Source: Nomia melanderi (taxonomy: Eukaryota > Arthropoda > Insecta > Hymenoptera > Halictidae). Taken from it: DNA of 64,000 nt. Position 1 is the first letter of the stretch. Every line of letters begins with the position of its first letter. The DNA is taken from the NCBI RefSeq assembly GCF_051020985.1, contig NC_134999.1:32831160-32895159 (forward strand), read 5' to 3'. Below the pieces are notes generated by a model. It searched no databases, was not told the DNA's origin, and saw only the letters and a list, made by a program, of their open reading frames with translations. The translations under genes were made by a program, and so were the position numbers. Positions 37,977 through 49,500 of the stretch are shown in pieces.

Positions 37977-38391
37977 TATCATTCGACAGAGAAGGAAAGA
38001 ATAACTTACTGGAGTGTCTGACTATTGTCTGCTTATTCTACTTAGAACGAACAGGAACAGTAGCTTCATAAGATGGAGGTCACGAATTCTCACCAAGCAA
38101 TTGAGTAAAATAATTAATACAATATCTACGAATATTAATGCAGCAATTGATATAATACAATAGTTATAAATATTAAAATAATTACAAGCGATTAATAACC
38201 ACAATATTTCCTATTTCATCTCCAATTTCCCATTTCATAAATACAAATCTTTTCATAGAACCAAGACGCAGTTAATCGAGCCACGATGAAACAATTTTAA
38301 AGCAGATGTGTTAACTAAACTGCCACTCCGTTAATTTCGTAGAACATTTCACGAAACGAGTCTTCTGATTTCAATAATCGTTTTAAATCAA
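37977..38391. other. Unique AT-rich DNA with one bipartite motif
   Basis: Contains the motif at 38016-38043. Otherwise nothing recognised. Confidence 0.45.
38016..38043 (+). other. Bipartite motif
   Basis: GTCTGACT (38016-38023), 12 bases, TTCTACTT (38036-38043); 15 of 16 half-site bases. The spacer shares an aligned TCTGC with the copy at 61369. Confidence 0.6.
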
Positions 38392-38776
38392 TCCTTTGCA
38401 CTCGGAAGTTTGTTACTAGAAGTATTTGATAATTTCCGATGAGACATAGAGGACACTATTTGAAACGAACTAAGAGAAAACATACGTCAATTAAGAAACA
38501 AAGATATGTTATATAATTATTTCAAATATTGATGCATTATACAAATCTTAACATTATATATAACACTATGTCACATATTAATGCATTATACAAATCTTAA
38601 CATTATATGTAACACTATGTCACATATTAATGCATTATACAAATCTTAACATTATATGTAACACTATGTCACATATTAATGCATTATACAAATCTTAACA
38701 TTATATATAACACTTTATAATTTTATTATATCGAATCAAATGGTAACTGAGAATCACCTTTCCGATCATCCGAAAT
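38392..38776 (-). mobile_element. TTAA miniature element, family B, reversed and internally expanded
   Basis: On the minus strand relative to the nested copy. It begins TCAA (38388-38391) then TCCTTTGCACTCGG, follows the reverse complement of family B through CCGATGAGACATAGAGG and AATTAAGAAACAAAG, and ends with ATCAAATGGTAAC...AATCACC (38736-38757), the decayed hairpin. The far terminus is degraded. It is about 150 bp longer than its relatives because of a 49-bp tandem array inside it. Confidence 0.75.
38532..38715. repeat. 49-bp tandem array inside a family B element
   Basis: ATGCATTATACAAATCTTAA recurs at 38532, 38581, 38630 and 38679, exactly 49 bp apart and almost identical. The other family B copies carry one version of this segment (TGCATCATACAAAGTT on the corresponding strand). 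Confidence 0.93.
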
Positions 38777-39659
38777 AACTCTACCGATCTACTATGAACA
38801 CACGCGAACGATCATTATTACAAATATTCGAGGAACGATGCTGCCTTGATCGATCTCTCGAATTCGACCGATTTCACGACAATTTAGAGCGAAGAGTTCA
38901 TCGATCCGCGTAGGTTCTCCGTCGACGAGTTCGCGATCCGTTCGTTGTTTTATGATCCAGCTGAGTAGTCGTCGCAAAGGTGAGAATTGAATAGCGAGGG
39001 GAAATTAGTTTCACGGCAGTTGACAGACAAAAGGACGCGTCTAGCGCTGACGAAAATGGCGGCAGTGGCCACTGGGACGCAAGGTTACGAGCGCAGTTCT
39101 TAATTAGAACTTCCTCGGCAATGAGAACGATGGCCCATTGTGGTCGTTCTCTCGTTTGTTTGTTTTGCTCTATTTCCTCGTTGTCGGCGTGCCACAATTC
39201 ATCACCGGGGCTGCTCTAGAAAAAAAGTGTCTAGATCAATGCGGCCGGTATTGAGAATCCGTAAGTGTCGTTTCGCGAAGTGCAATATTATGTTGGACGA
39301 CTGAACGCCGTTGTTGCGAGGAGGATCGTGATGAAAGATAATGACGAACGAGTTTTTACGAGTTTCATAATGCGAGTTTGTTCGGATAAAATATTCATTG
39401 AAGACATTGCGGGACTGATCTTAATATAATGTAGGAAAACGTGGTAAGAATATACTTCAATTATTCATTTACAAATATTTTCAACTGTTTTGTTATAATT
39501 ACGAAGGTTGTCTTCGATCTTATTTGAAATATATATTTTGTATACAATATAATTATAGTAGAAATGAAGGGTAGTTGAATTGGAAGTATAATAAAAACAG
39601 TATAACGTTAGGATAAGTATTTTCTATCGCTCGAATAATATGATTAATTAAAAGAAATG
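38777..39659. other. Unique DNA
   Basis: 38800-39340 is mixed and partly GC-rich, with an AAAATGGCGGC at about 39051. A 99-codon minus frame (38898-39197) has no recognisable domain. 39400-39650 is AT-rich. Confidence 0.4.
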
Positions 39660-40080
39660 CTGACCAAGAAGAAAATGTATTTAATAATCAATTAGAAAAC
39701 TAGTTAATAAATGTTTCCTACATAGTATCACTAGAAGAAAATGTGTTTAATAATCAATTAGAAAACTAGTTAATAAATGTTTCCTATATAGTTGTCACTA
39801 GAAGAAAATGTATTTAATACTCAATTAAAAAACTGATTAATAAATTTTCCCTATATAGTTATCACTAGAAGAAAATGTGTTTAATAATCAATTAGAAAAC
39901 TAGTTAATAAATATTTCTTACATAGCATCACTGGAAGAAAATGTATTTAATAATCAATTAGAGAACTAGTTAATAAATGTTCCCTATATAGTTCATATCA
40001 CTGAAAGAAAATGTATTTAAGTAAAATACTAGTTAACAAATGTTTCCCACATAGTTATCACTAGAAGAAAATGCAAACTG
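39660..40080. repeat. Tandem repeat, about 7 copies of 60-70 bp
   Basis: The anchor GAAAATGTATTTAATAATCA recurs at 39671, 39737, 39804, 39871, 39937, 40007 and (partial) 40067. Units share AACTAGTTAATAAATGTT and ATCACTAGAA. Confidence 0.93.
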
Positions 40081-40684
40081 CACAATGTTTATCTCGACAA
40101 ACTCATAAGTTTCATGTAGTTACACAAGTATCGTGCGTTTTCTTAATTCCAGTAGAGTAAACGTTAACGATACTCGCGTCCCGCAATGTTCTCCGGAGCA
40201 GCTCTAGTTTTCTACGGCTGCACCTAAATATCGGTAATCCGTTTCACGGAGGACGATCTTGGACGTTTTTATTGCGCCGCGGGACGAAATCTCTGTCGCG
40301 GGATGCTTCGCGTCGCGAACACCGCGCCGTTAAACGTCTTATGCGCGGCGAGACAGTGGCGCAATTATCGAGGCAATTTTTCCTTGGATAGAAATGAATC
40401 TCCACTGCCATTGCGTTGCCGCTGAACCACGAAACAAAAGGCTCAACCGAGGGAGTGGTTTCCCCGCTGTCGATAAGCCCGTCTCGTCGGACAATGGGTT
40501 TGCTATGAGAGCTGTTCAGTTATCCCTGTAATACGCTCGTTTTCGACGGAGCTAACGGCTGCGAGTAATACACTTTATCAGTGCAATAGATAATTAAGTT
40601 TATAGCGTGGTGCTAGAAGAATATGTGTTTCACTGTTGCAGCTGGTTGATAATAGAGTTTTTAATCTTATAATACTTCAGACAC
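40081..40684. other. Unique DNA, GC-rich in the middle
   Basis: 40180-40520 is GC-rich. No gene or repeat recognised. Confidence 0.45.
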
Positions 40685-41115
40685 TGTGAAATAATTATTG
40701 TAGTAGAATATTTGAGAATTGTGATGTAATTATTGTAGTAGAATATTTGGGAATTGTGAAATAATTATTGTAGTAGAATATTTGGGAATTGTGAAATAAT
40801 TATTGCAGTAGAATATTTGGGAATTGTGGAATAATTATTGTAGTAGAATATTTGAGAATTGTGAAATAATTATTGTAGTAGAATATTTGGGAATCGTGAA
40901 ATAATTATTGTAGTAGAATATTTGGGAATTGTGAAATAATTATTGCAGTATAATGTTTCGAGAATTTGAAGTAATTATTGTAGTATACTGTTTCAAAAAT
41001 TGGGAAACAATTATTGTAGTATAACGTTTCAGGAATTGTGGGATAATTATTGTAATATAATGTTTCAAAAATTCTGAAGTAATTATTGAAAGAATGTATT
41101 GTGGAATAATTATTT
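40685..41115. repeat. Tandem repeat, about 12 copies of 35 bp
   Basis: Consensus AATTATTGTAGTAGAATATT then TGGGAATTGTGAAAT. The first units (e.g. 40693, 40728) are close copies; the right-hand ones (after about 40940) carry AATGTTTCAAAAATT variants. Sequence decays from left to right. Confidence 0.95.
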
Positions 41116-41828
41116 TAATTACATTGTTAATTGAGAATCAACGTGAATGGCGCGATTTTAATATATTCCTGTCGTTTTATGTATGGTTAGTACGAGTAAA
41201 AATATTAGTAACATAGAAAATATAATAAAACAATGAGTATTTAATAATTACTAAAATTTATGACATTTGAAGGTATAATACTTCAAAATTGATAGATCAA
41301 TTCCGTCACGAAGGTATTATTTTCCATTGTGACGGATCGTTCCGGTTCAGAATTCGTACATTTACGCGCGCGTTATTAAAACCCCGAACGCGGATGATTG
41401 AAATTTTTCAATTAATTTCACTCCGCCCCGGTACAATAATCAATCGTTATCGAAGAAAGCATCGCATTCGGCGCGTGACTCTGCAATACCATACGTCAAC
41501 GGTAAATCATCGATCTCGGCGCGTTACGATTGCTATTCCAGGTGAATGTTGCGGAAATCACGATCGGATTTCATGGGACGCCGGCAAGTTTCTAGCGGTG
41601 ATATCTGAAATTAATACAGAAGACATCGGGAAACGTAACGGATCTTTGGAAGTGCCATTATAGAAAACCGATGCGAACGTGCCGCTGTTCATCCCATAAA
41701 ACTTTTCTTTTCCCGCGAATGTACTGTTCGACGCAGATTTTTACGACCGGGTTTCCGCGTTTCCATCGAAAGACGAGTGTCTTCGGGGGAAAAGGGAAAA
41801 GGAAGAGGTCGCGGCATCAGGTGAATGG
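41116..41828. other. Unique DNA
   Basis: A 124-codon plus frame at 41289-41663 is arginine- and isoleucine-rich and matches no family I know. Probably not coding. Confidence 0.4.
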
Positions 41829-42090
41829 AAATGACGTTACTTACGTAGGACAAGGAGTACATTCAAGAAGTAAAATGTGAAATTATGAACAATGGCGACA
41901 CGAAGCTGGTAAGAAGAAATATTATTCGTTTATTTGTTTAACGTCGAAAATGGCGGTGCTTACATATTGCAAGGAATATCTTGAAGGAATAAAAATTCTA
42001 AGAAATAAGATGTAAAAGTATGAACAATAGCGACATGAAGCTGGTAAGAACAAATATTATTCGTTGATGTGTTTTTTAACTGAAAATTGA
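41829..42090. repeat. Direct duplication, 2 diverged copies
   Basis: TATGAACAATGGCGACACGA (41884) recurs as TATGAACAATAGCGACATGA (42018). Both are followed by AGCTGGTAAGAA and AAATATTATTCGTT, and preceded by a GCAAGGAATATCTTGAAG-like segment. Confidence 0.75.
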
Positions 42091-42164
42091 TCAAAGTTTA
42101 AGTAATATTTTCATTACTGCGTAAAGCTTACTATTTTGGTGTAGTATTATTATTCGATGCAATA

Positions 42165-42358
42165 TTATTATTTGCAAAATCATAAGGTTTGATACTTAAT
42201 GATAAATTTCGTATAGTGCAGCAATACGTGAAATATTGAAATAGAGCAACTTCCTCAATTTGTGCGTGATTTATCGTGAAGCTAGTTTCAAAAAGTGATG
42301 TCAATATTTCATCAGGAAGTATTGAGCATTTCTAGTAGAAAACTTTTGGAGTGCAAAG
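42165..42358 (+). mobile_element. Family B miniature element, left end lost
   Basis: TGCAAAATCATAAGGTTTGA, CGTGAAATATTGAAATA and the right end TTTTGGAGTGCAAAGT align with family B (21525-21755). The left terminus and its hairpin are not recognisable, and the right TTAA has decayed to GTAA. Confidence 0.65.
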
Positions 42359-42454
42359 TAAAACTCTTTGGTAACGTTGTGACAAATTGTGCAGTAGATC
42401 ATGCGAACAGCAGAACTGTCTAATAAATTATCAAAGCGGCGATACGTAAACAAG

Positions 42455-42790
42455 TGTCTCCCACCTAAGTTCAAATAATACTTTTACTATTTCATAAAGC
42501 TTATCATTTTAATATTGATCAGAAATCAACAAATTTCAAAACAACATTATGATGAATTGTGTCACTAATCGACAGTAGAACTGACTAATAACTTAGCAAG
42601 ACGTTAATATCTAAGTAAGTGTCTCTAACCAAAGCTCAAATAATATTCTTATCATTACATAAAATTTATTATTCTGATACTGGTCAGAAATCAACAAATT
42701 TCAAAACAACATTACAATAAACTACGTCGCAAATCGATATCGACAGCAAGGCTGTCCAATAAATCAATAAGACACCAATTCATCAAGCAA
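42455..42790. repeat. Tandem repeat, 2 copies of about 165 bp
   Basis: CAGAAATCAACAAATTTCAA recurs at about 42519 and 42684. Units share CTAATAAnTTAnCAA, AAGTGTCTC and TTCAAATAAT. A third, older relative lies at about 42095-42140 (AGTAATATTTTCATTACTGC), separated by the family B element. Confidence 0.85.
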
Positions 42791-45129
42791 ACGTCGAACG
42801 ACTGTCAAAAGCGATTTTCAAGTAGCAAACAAAGGCAGTCCGTATAATACGTAAGTAATGAAAACGAACTCGAGACGCCTGTGGAAGGTATAAAAACTCG
42901 GGGATCGTTAAAACGCGAAGCGGTTTTACTTCGGGACCAACGCGAAGGGAGACAGCCGCTCAAACTTTCACGTGCGCCCTCTCCGGCGGCAGTAAAATTA
43001 CGATTTCTGGCGGGGGAGCCGCCATTAAGAGGGAGACGATTCCCGATCAGAATCCACGGGGTAATCGCGACCGATGGGGAAGTCAAATTACGCAGAAGAG
43101 GGTTTTGAACCGCTCGAATGGATGCGTCCGACTGGTTGTAATCCAGTTAACACGGAACTTTGAGAATTCCACGGTAATCACGGGCAAGAATTGCATTGTG
43201 AGGACGTTCTCTTGGTGCTTCGTCGGGACTCGGTGATTTTCCATTGGCGGGAAGCCCTTATAAAGCAGCCGATGAAAATTTCGTGATTAATGGTGCTGCG
43301 CAATGAGAAATTGGAATTATTCCTTCTGAAATATTGATTTTACTCGATTTTAGTCGAAAGGCTTACCTTTTGGTCTGGAAATTTTAAGTAGTTTATTATA
43401 AACATTAAAGTGTAATATATAGTAATGTATAATACGTAATTAATTGCATTATAGTATAATATATGGATAACACAGAGGGAAAAAATGTTGGTTAAAATAC
43501 AAGAGATTAATGTCGCGTTTCCACGTTTATTACATTTTACTGTAACACCAGACGTCTCGTGGAATTTATGTATATTGCTTAATAACTTTCAAAAACTTGG
43601 TGCGTTAACTGACAATGATAAAGTAGACCGATGTATTGCGAATTCGGGGGGCGTGAAGTAATAGGAGAACAATGCGTGCTTCACATTTCGAAGTAGTTCG
43701 TTTCGTAAAAATAACGACGCGCGATGAAAAAGCGGGGACGGAATTATTATAAGAAGAATTTTCGTCGTATAAATTTTTCAGTGGACAGAGACAAGTGTCC
43801 CTCTTCGGTTCTGCCACAATGTGGCGTGGAAAAAGGTAGAACTTCCGGATTTATGATATCTACTTGTGTAACTGCCGCTGTTTTCGGGTAAAAGAACAGG
43901 CGACCGCAGCGTCCAGTGTTTCTGGCGTTCTCCGTGTAAAAACGGTTCGCGGTTTTGCAACCTGACACGGGCAACCTTATATTATTTAGTGGCACAATAA
44001 ATCGTCGGAGCGTCTGGAATGTTGCACTGTTGGAAAGAGATAGTTCGGTTTTTAATCCGCTTTTAAAGCGCTCTGGAATTCAAGCCGCTGTCTAGCTCGC
44101 TGGGAACTGTGGTCCCGTTCAAGATCAATTAATTCCTGTGTTTCAAATTTATTACTCGTATAGAGGTGTCAACCATGAAACTGATTAAACTCAAATAGCA
44201 TTCAGTAACAGCTTTAAAACTAACTTCTTCAATATAAGTAATGATGATATAATAATGTAATTAATAAATTATATTTTTCTATCATAATTCGAGGAAACGA
44301 ACAAAAGTTAAAAACAGTAGCAGTTGCAGAAGTTTCATTGTTCAAGTGACACAGATTATCTATTTCACTAATTAATAGACATTTTGATAAGCTAATAAAC
44401 ATAATATTTAGAATCTTTGTATTTCTGTTAATTATTCCTTCTGAACAACAATAGCAATAATATCATACACAAACCACATCTCAAACGGCACTTCAACAAT
44501 CCCGAAACTCAAACTTCAGAAAGTCATCGAACCAGTCGCCGTGAAATCAACTCTATCCCAATACCCCATGAAAAGCTAAAAAGAACGCCTTATGTAAAAC
44601 TGACTCAATTTAGTAGTCCCATCTCCGTCCAAGAATTACACAGTTTCCCTTTAGAACGGCGGTGCTAGAATTCCGCGCGACAAGGAGCGCAACGGCAGAT
44701 AAAGACGTTCGCGAAACAGCGTCGGAAACTCGGCCATTTGGCCCGAGGAACGAGGGAGGTCGTGATAATCCGAGTGTTTCTGTTTTCATTGCAACCGCTT
44801 CGCGCGAGCAATTTAGTCAGTGCCGGGCTATCGCGATGGCATAAATGGCCCTCGGCGAATTATCAAGCCAACGAGGAGCGTCGCCTTTATCATCCGCGAA
44901 TCGCCCGTGGAAGACGCTGTCCGGCCAACCAGCCGGAAATCTCATCTGCGAAGCAGAAGTTCGCCGCGGAGAGCTGTAACATTCACGGTTCACGGTTCCC
45001 GTGATGGAAGTTTCATTCAAAATTCATCGCCGGACATCCCGCTCGCTCGGCCGCTTGTAATTTATACCGGCAGCGGCCGTTTCGATGATACCATCTGAAA
45101 AACGGATGGGACCGGTCTGATTTATTCAA
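42791..45129. other. Unique DNA with GC-rich patches
   Basis: 42850-43300 and 44640-45110 are GC-rich and CpG-rich; 44150-44640 is AT-rich. Open frames on both strands (e.g. 42805-43086 minus, 44820-45098 plus) overlap one another and have no recognisable domain. Confidence 0.45.
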
Positions 45130-45273
45130 CACGTTGAGTCCTAGTAGGGTCGTCGGTAACCCGCCATCGAATTACTGCGATTCGCTCAGTTAATTGACCT
45201 ATGATTTGTTTTTTAACCACGACCGATACATTCTTGCCGTTGATAATTTATTAAGAAAAGGAACGAGTTTAGC

Positions 45274-45436
45274 ACGTTGAATGTCGTATGATTTTATACG
45301 GTAAAATACAGAATGTTAGGACAACAAGGGGACAATTTTACGACGCGGGAATTATTCTTAGAGACGTTCGTGACCATAAGATTTCCGTCCGGTACTTTAG
45401 CAGGCCGACCTGCAGACAATATGCGGCACATAAGGG
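45274..45436 (+). mobile_element. Probable TTAA miniature element, family C-like
   Basis: TTAG (45270-45273) then CACGTTGAATGTC, with a hairpin, CGTAT (45286-45290) and ATACG (45297-45301), just inside. A possible right end, GGCACATAAGGG (45425-45436), is followed by TTCA. The length (163 bp) equals that of 29478-29641. A second left-end-like sequence, CACGTTGAGTCCT, lies at 45130-45142 after TCAA. The right boundary is uncertain. Confidence 0.45.
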
Positions 45437-45510
45437 TTCAGCGTAGAATCAACCATTGTCTAGTTTTTTCACTTCAGTCCAGGTGTCGTAAAGTCGTGTT
45501 CCAGAGGGTC

Positions 45511-46059
45511 TGTTAGAATTTTAGAAAAGGTGTCCTCAAGGATTTTGACCTAATGGAATTTCCCCAGCGTTGCCAAACATTCGTTCAGCATAGCGACCAA
45601 CTCCGTCACCCTCGCTCCAGGAAACCCGCGCTACAGGCGGACTGGAAGGGGATGAGACAGGGGTAGGTATCTTGCGTAGGAAGGGATAGAAAAACCGCCC
45701 CTGAGGCCCACCTTCGTATATCGAGAGGGAGGGAGTGGGCCCAGGATCAGTATAAAAACCCTTCAAACAGTCAGAAAAAGAATCAGTTTGACAGTCAGTA
45801 TAAGTATTAGTTCAGAATCAGTTCAGTCAAATTCAGTACCAGTTCAGTTCCGAGTCAGAAGTAGTTGAGAATCAGCTCAGCTGTCAGTCAATCAGTCATT
45901 TAGTCCCAACATTGGGTGAGAATCAGTTGAGAATCAGCTCAGCTTCAATCAGAATCAGTTTAGAATCAAGTCAGACTCAGTTGAGAATCAGCTCAGCTTC
46001 AATCAGACTCAGTTGAGAATCAGCTCAGCTATCAGTCAATCAGTCATTTAGTCCCAACA
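45511..46059 (+). mobile_element. BEL/Pao-like LTR
   Basis: 549 bp, starting TGTTAG and ending CCAACA (TGTT...AACA termini). A TATA box (TATAAAAACC) is at 45751, followed by a CAGT-rich tract (45785-46050), a composition I associate with the transcribed part of insect BEL LTRs. Immediately after it comes TTGGGTGGTCCTTCGA, the boundary also seen near 34374. The end is duplicated: TCAATCAGTCATTTAGTCCC plus AACATTGGGTG occurs at about 45887 and again at about 46035, 148 bp apart. There is no coding region and no second LTR. Family assignment is from memory of BEL boundaries. Confidence 0.55.
45751..45757 (+). promoter_or_regulatory. TATA box of the LTR
   Basis: TATAAAA, 240 bp into the LTR, with a GC-rich segment upstream and the CAGT-rich tract downstream. 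Confidence 0.5.
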
Positions 46060-46060
46060 T

Positions 46061-46080
46061 TGGGTGGTCCTTCGAAAAAC
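46061..46080 (+). promoter_or_regulatory. Presumed primer-binding boundary of the LTR
   Basis: GGGTGGTCCTTCGA follows the LTR end directly. The internal region is then lost within about 70 bp. Confidence 0.35.
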
Positions 46081-46189
46081 TCAGGATATACTCAAAAGTG
46101 CTCGTGACAATCGGAGTACTTTACACAGAAAATGGAGTAAATATAATATTAAGTCATTGAATTGAATTAATTTCATTATTATTATTATT

Positions 46190-46334
46190 GCACCTTCATA
46201 TAACTGTATGTCATTACATTGGGTGGCATTATTTGTAACATAGAAGTGTTTTCAAATAATCATCGTTTAATCGAATGAACTATAGTAATTCGATTTGATT
46301 GGGATCACCGGTGACACCCGTGGCATTCAATGTG
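46190..46334 (-). mobile_element. TTAA miniature element, family C, minus strand, truncated
   Basis: Read on the minus strand: TTAA (46335-46338), CACATTGAATGCC, then a perfect TCACCGGTGA palindrome (46305-46314), then a body with GATTATTTGAAAACACTTCT matching 29478-29641. The far end is not recognisable. A different palindrome occupies the place of the GTGAAT/ATTCAC hairpin of copy 1. Confidence 0.7.
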
Positions 46335-46354
46335 TTAATGATTATTTTATATCT

Positions 46355-46486
46355 ACTAGGAAGCTTAACGATTGCTAATAGTCAAGTAATATTTAATTTA
46401 TATTTGAATAAAGTAAATGACACTCAGATTTCTTAAAATCGGTTGAAAATTTTCGTACGAGTCTGATAATATTGTAGGTCAGAGGA
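46355..46486 (+). mobile_element. Family D miniature element, right half
   Basis: AGTAATATTTAATTTATATT, TTCGTACGAGTCTGATA and the right end ATTGTAGGTCAGAGG followed by TCAA (decayed TTAA) align with 27774-28016. The left end is missing. Confidence 0.65.
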
Positions 46487-48967
46487 TCAAACATTCAATT
46501 GAACATTCAAAAAAAGACATTGAACAAAATAAAAGTGCACTAATAATAAAACGAATGGAATAATTTGATATACTTTCTAGAATGAAATTATATGGCATTT
46601 AACCCCTTTACAATCGAAGTTAACGAAACTAAATGTCACTTTATATTTATACTTTAATTATATTACAACTGACAGAAAACTAACACTTAATTCGATTTCA
46701 AAGAAACTCTTTTTCCGTTATCAATCATCGTATGAAGTAACTGTAGATATATACGAAAACATAATTCTTTCTTTTAGTTGAGTTATTAATGGTAAGATTT
46801 AGGCAACACGAGTATAAAGGAAACCATAAAGGCATTACAAAGAAGTTATTAACCCTCTGTAGGCCCATGTAATTTTGAAGTCACATATCAGTATATTGGC
46901 ATCTTGTTGATTTATTTCATTTTGCGCTCAAAGTGGCGAATAAAATTAAGTAATCAGTTAACTTGAACTTTTATATACCCAGACGTGAAAGTTTAACGTC
47001 ATTGTAACCTGAAAGTTACAAAATATATTCGTTCGATGAAATTACTGAAACTATTGAATATATTGTTAATTCGTATTCATATGTGGATATTTATGAATTT
47101 TACATTGCATAGATTTTGTTATAATTACGAACAAAAATTCATCCTATAGAAGATTAACATGCAGATTGCTTTATAGAGCAACAGGTTAATGGAAAATTCG
47201 CCACTACCAGCGCGTTCTATAACGTCGCGATTCCTCGAGTAAAAACGATGTACAGGCCAGCGGGAGGATATTCGCAGCGGTTGCAGCTGTTTCCGGCGAT
47301 CGTTCGTCGGATTGCTGGATGGAGCAGCAGTTAGACGACCGCCGAGCAGTCATTGTATCTGACTACGCGCGAATTAAATCCTTCCAGCGTTGAGTGCTCG
47401 TATGTTCCCGCGGTCGCTCGTGGATGTTTCGCGCGATTTCGGCGGCGGGAATTAGCTGGTTTATGGGAAGACAGTTTGATTAACCGGAGGATTATCTTCG
47501 GGCGGATGTGTACGGGATTTCGTAAGAGTCGCGCTGTTCCCGGCACTGAAGCATACACGGATTTAGTTTTAACTAGGTCGCCGGCGACAAAGTTGAATAA
47601 GGATGTTGTCTGATTAGATCAGTTCGAGGAACGTTCAAGTGATTTCGGTGGTCTCAGAGGAATAGAAACGAGACTCAGCTTCGAAACGGGATATATGAAA
47701 TACGCATGGATTCACAGGATCGACAGGCTATTGAAAGTTTCATACTGATCCGGCGGAAAATCTGTTCTTTGACAGATCAGCTGGATGTCCGATTACCAAA
47801 TGGAACGTTCAATTATTCAACTCGCGAGATATCGTCGAACTAACTAGTACAGGTAATAGAGAATTTCGTGAAACTGAAACGAATCAGTCTCATCGATTGA
47901 GAATTATAAAACGTATTCTTATACATTCCTTTAATTACTCGACTATCTTACAACCGAAGTATAAAGCTTCCAGCGAAACCTCGCTCGAATTAGCAACAAT
48001 TCCCTTAACAACACCCACGAATTATTCGCGAACTGCGAAGATAAGGGAATCACTGAAAATTCAGTCCCCGTCTCTTCGTTTCCCGGGTCAAAAGGTCCCC
48101 ATTACACTAAACCACAGCTAAATCCTTTCAACGCGAGATTCTAGGAGGAGCTGAAATTCTCCTCAGATATTCCGTTCAATGCTAACTTCGTTCCCCGGAA
48201 TCTGGATACATTGTTCCGCGGCAAAAACGAAACTGAAATATTGAAGCGGAGTCAAGTCTGTCCGGTCAGCGGAATCCCGGCGAACTTAAACTTCCGTCGA
48301 ACTTCGCCGGCGATCTTTTTTGTCCGGGAGAACAATGGGCCCGGTGGTATCGGATCGAAATTCTTCGTATAGGTCGCGACACCGAAAACCAGCTCGTTCG
48401 GCCGTGTCGGCTGCCGTCGGTCGCGGAATAAAAGGGTCGAAGAAGCGAGACGTCCGCGAAACGAGTCATCCACGGAGGAAACAATTGGCTCGCCGGACGC
48501 GGAACGAGAAGCACAGGTCGCAACGGTAATTCCATTCTTCAAAGAGTCCGCGGGAACACTCGGGAAGCCATTACCGCGTCTATTACGCCCTCTGCAGCTC
48601 GGGCGGCCTTCATTTTCATTTATTAGCCGAGCCAGGTGATGGCCGCGACAGCTGCAATTCCGCGAGCAACTAAATCACGCGTGATGTCAACGCGCGCCTC
48701 AATTAAGCGGAACCCTTTGCTTCATCCGCCGCGGCGTTTTACGGAATTTTGAGGCCGCTCACACGGTCCTTGATGACTTCGCTTGCCTCGAGTATATTAA
48801 ATTTCGACGAATCCGCGAAACGGCTGATGAAAGCGAAGGGTCCGCGGGGAGTAAAAAATTTTAGAGTCCGAAAGGAGCGAGGGGATTTAATTAATTTCGA
48901 AGATTCCCCTTTGGCGGGCTCGTCTTTTTTCGCGGGGAATATTTATATATTGTGCGTTTGAGAACGT
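46487..48967. other. Mixed DNA with possible single TTAA-element ends
   Basis: TTAACCCCTTTACAATCG at 46599 resembles the reverse-complemented right end of family D. TTAACCCTCTGTAGG at about 46851 is followed by a hairpin, ATGTAA (46867-46872) and TCACAT (46881-46886), 5 of 6 pairs. A perfect 7-bp hairpin TTGTAAC/GTTACAA lies at about 46995-47014. No matching right ends were found. 47200-48960 is GC-rich in patches; its open frames are overlapping and unrecognised. Confidence 0.4.
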
Positions 48968-49500
48968 TCTAGGGTTACGAGGGTTAACAGTGGAACGGAG
49001 CGATTCGAAAGTAGGTTAACGTTAAAGTGGCTCGCGGTGGAATATTGTTGCGGAGTTTACTTGTTACTTGTGTTAATCGTGAATTTATGAATACGAAAAG
49101 TGTTTGGGATCAATTTTTATTTTAATTTTTCAACTTCTTAGGAGTTGAGGGTACGTGAAATTAATTAACAGTTAATTTGGGAATCTAATGTTTTACAGAT
49201 ATAGTTACACTTGTTCTGTTATGCAGTTTCACGGTTCAGAGGGTTATTAAAGCTGGAACGAAGTGGTTTGAAAGTAGGTTATCTCATTGTTTACAATGGA
49301 AGATTCTTGTGGGGTTTATTTGTTACCTTTATCGTGATTATTCAAAAATTTATGAATGTGTATAGTCTTTGTACAGGGATTGATTTTAATTTCAAATTTT
49401 AAACTTCTCAGGAATTAAGAATACAGAAAATTCATCAACAGTGAATTTTTAAGTTTAATGTTTTACAAATATAGTTATTCTACGTGAATCTAAATACTTG
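48968..49500. repeat. Direct duplication, 2 copies of about 263 bp
   Basis: GATTCGAAAGTAGGTTA (49002) recurs as GGTTTGAAAGTAGGTTA (49265). Copies share AGAGGGTTA/CGAGGGTTA, GTTTACTTGTTAC/GTTTATTTGTTAC, AATTTATGAAT, CTTCTnAGGA and TAATGTTTTACA. Considerably diverged. Confidence 0.8.

Noticed and set aside
41289..41663. 124-codon open frame
   Set aside because: No domain, no splice signals, basic low-information translation.
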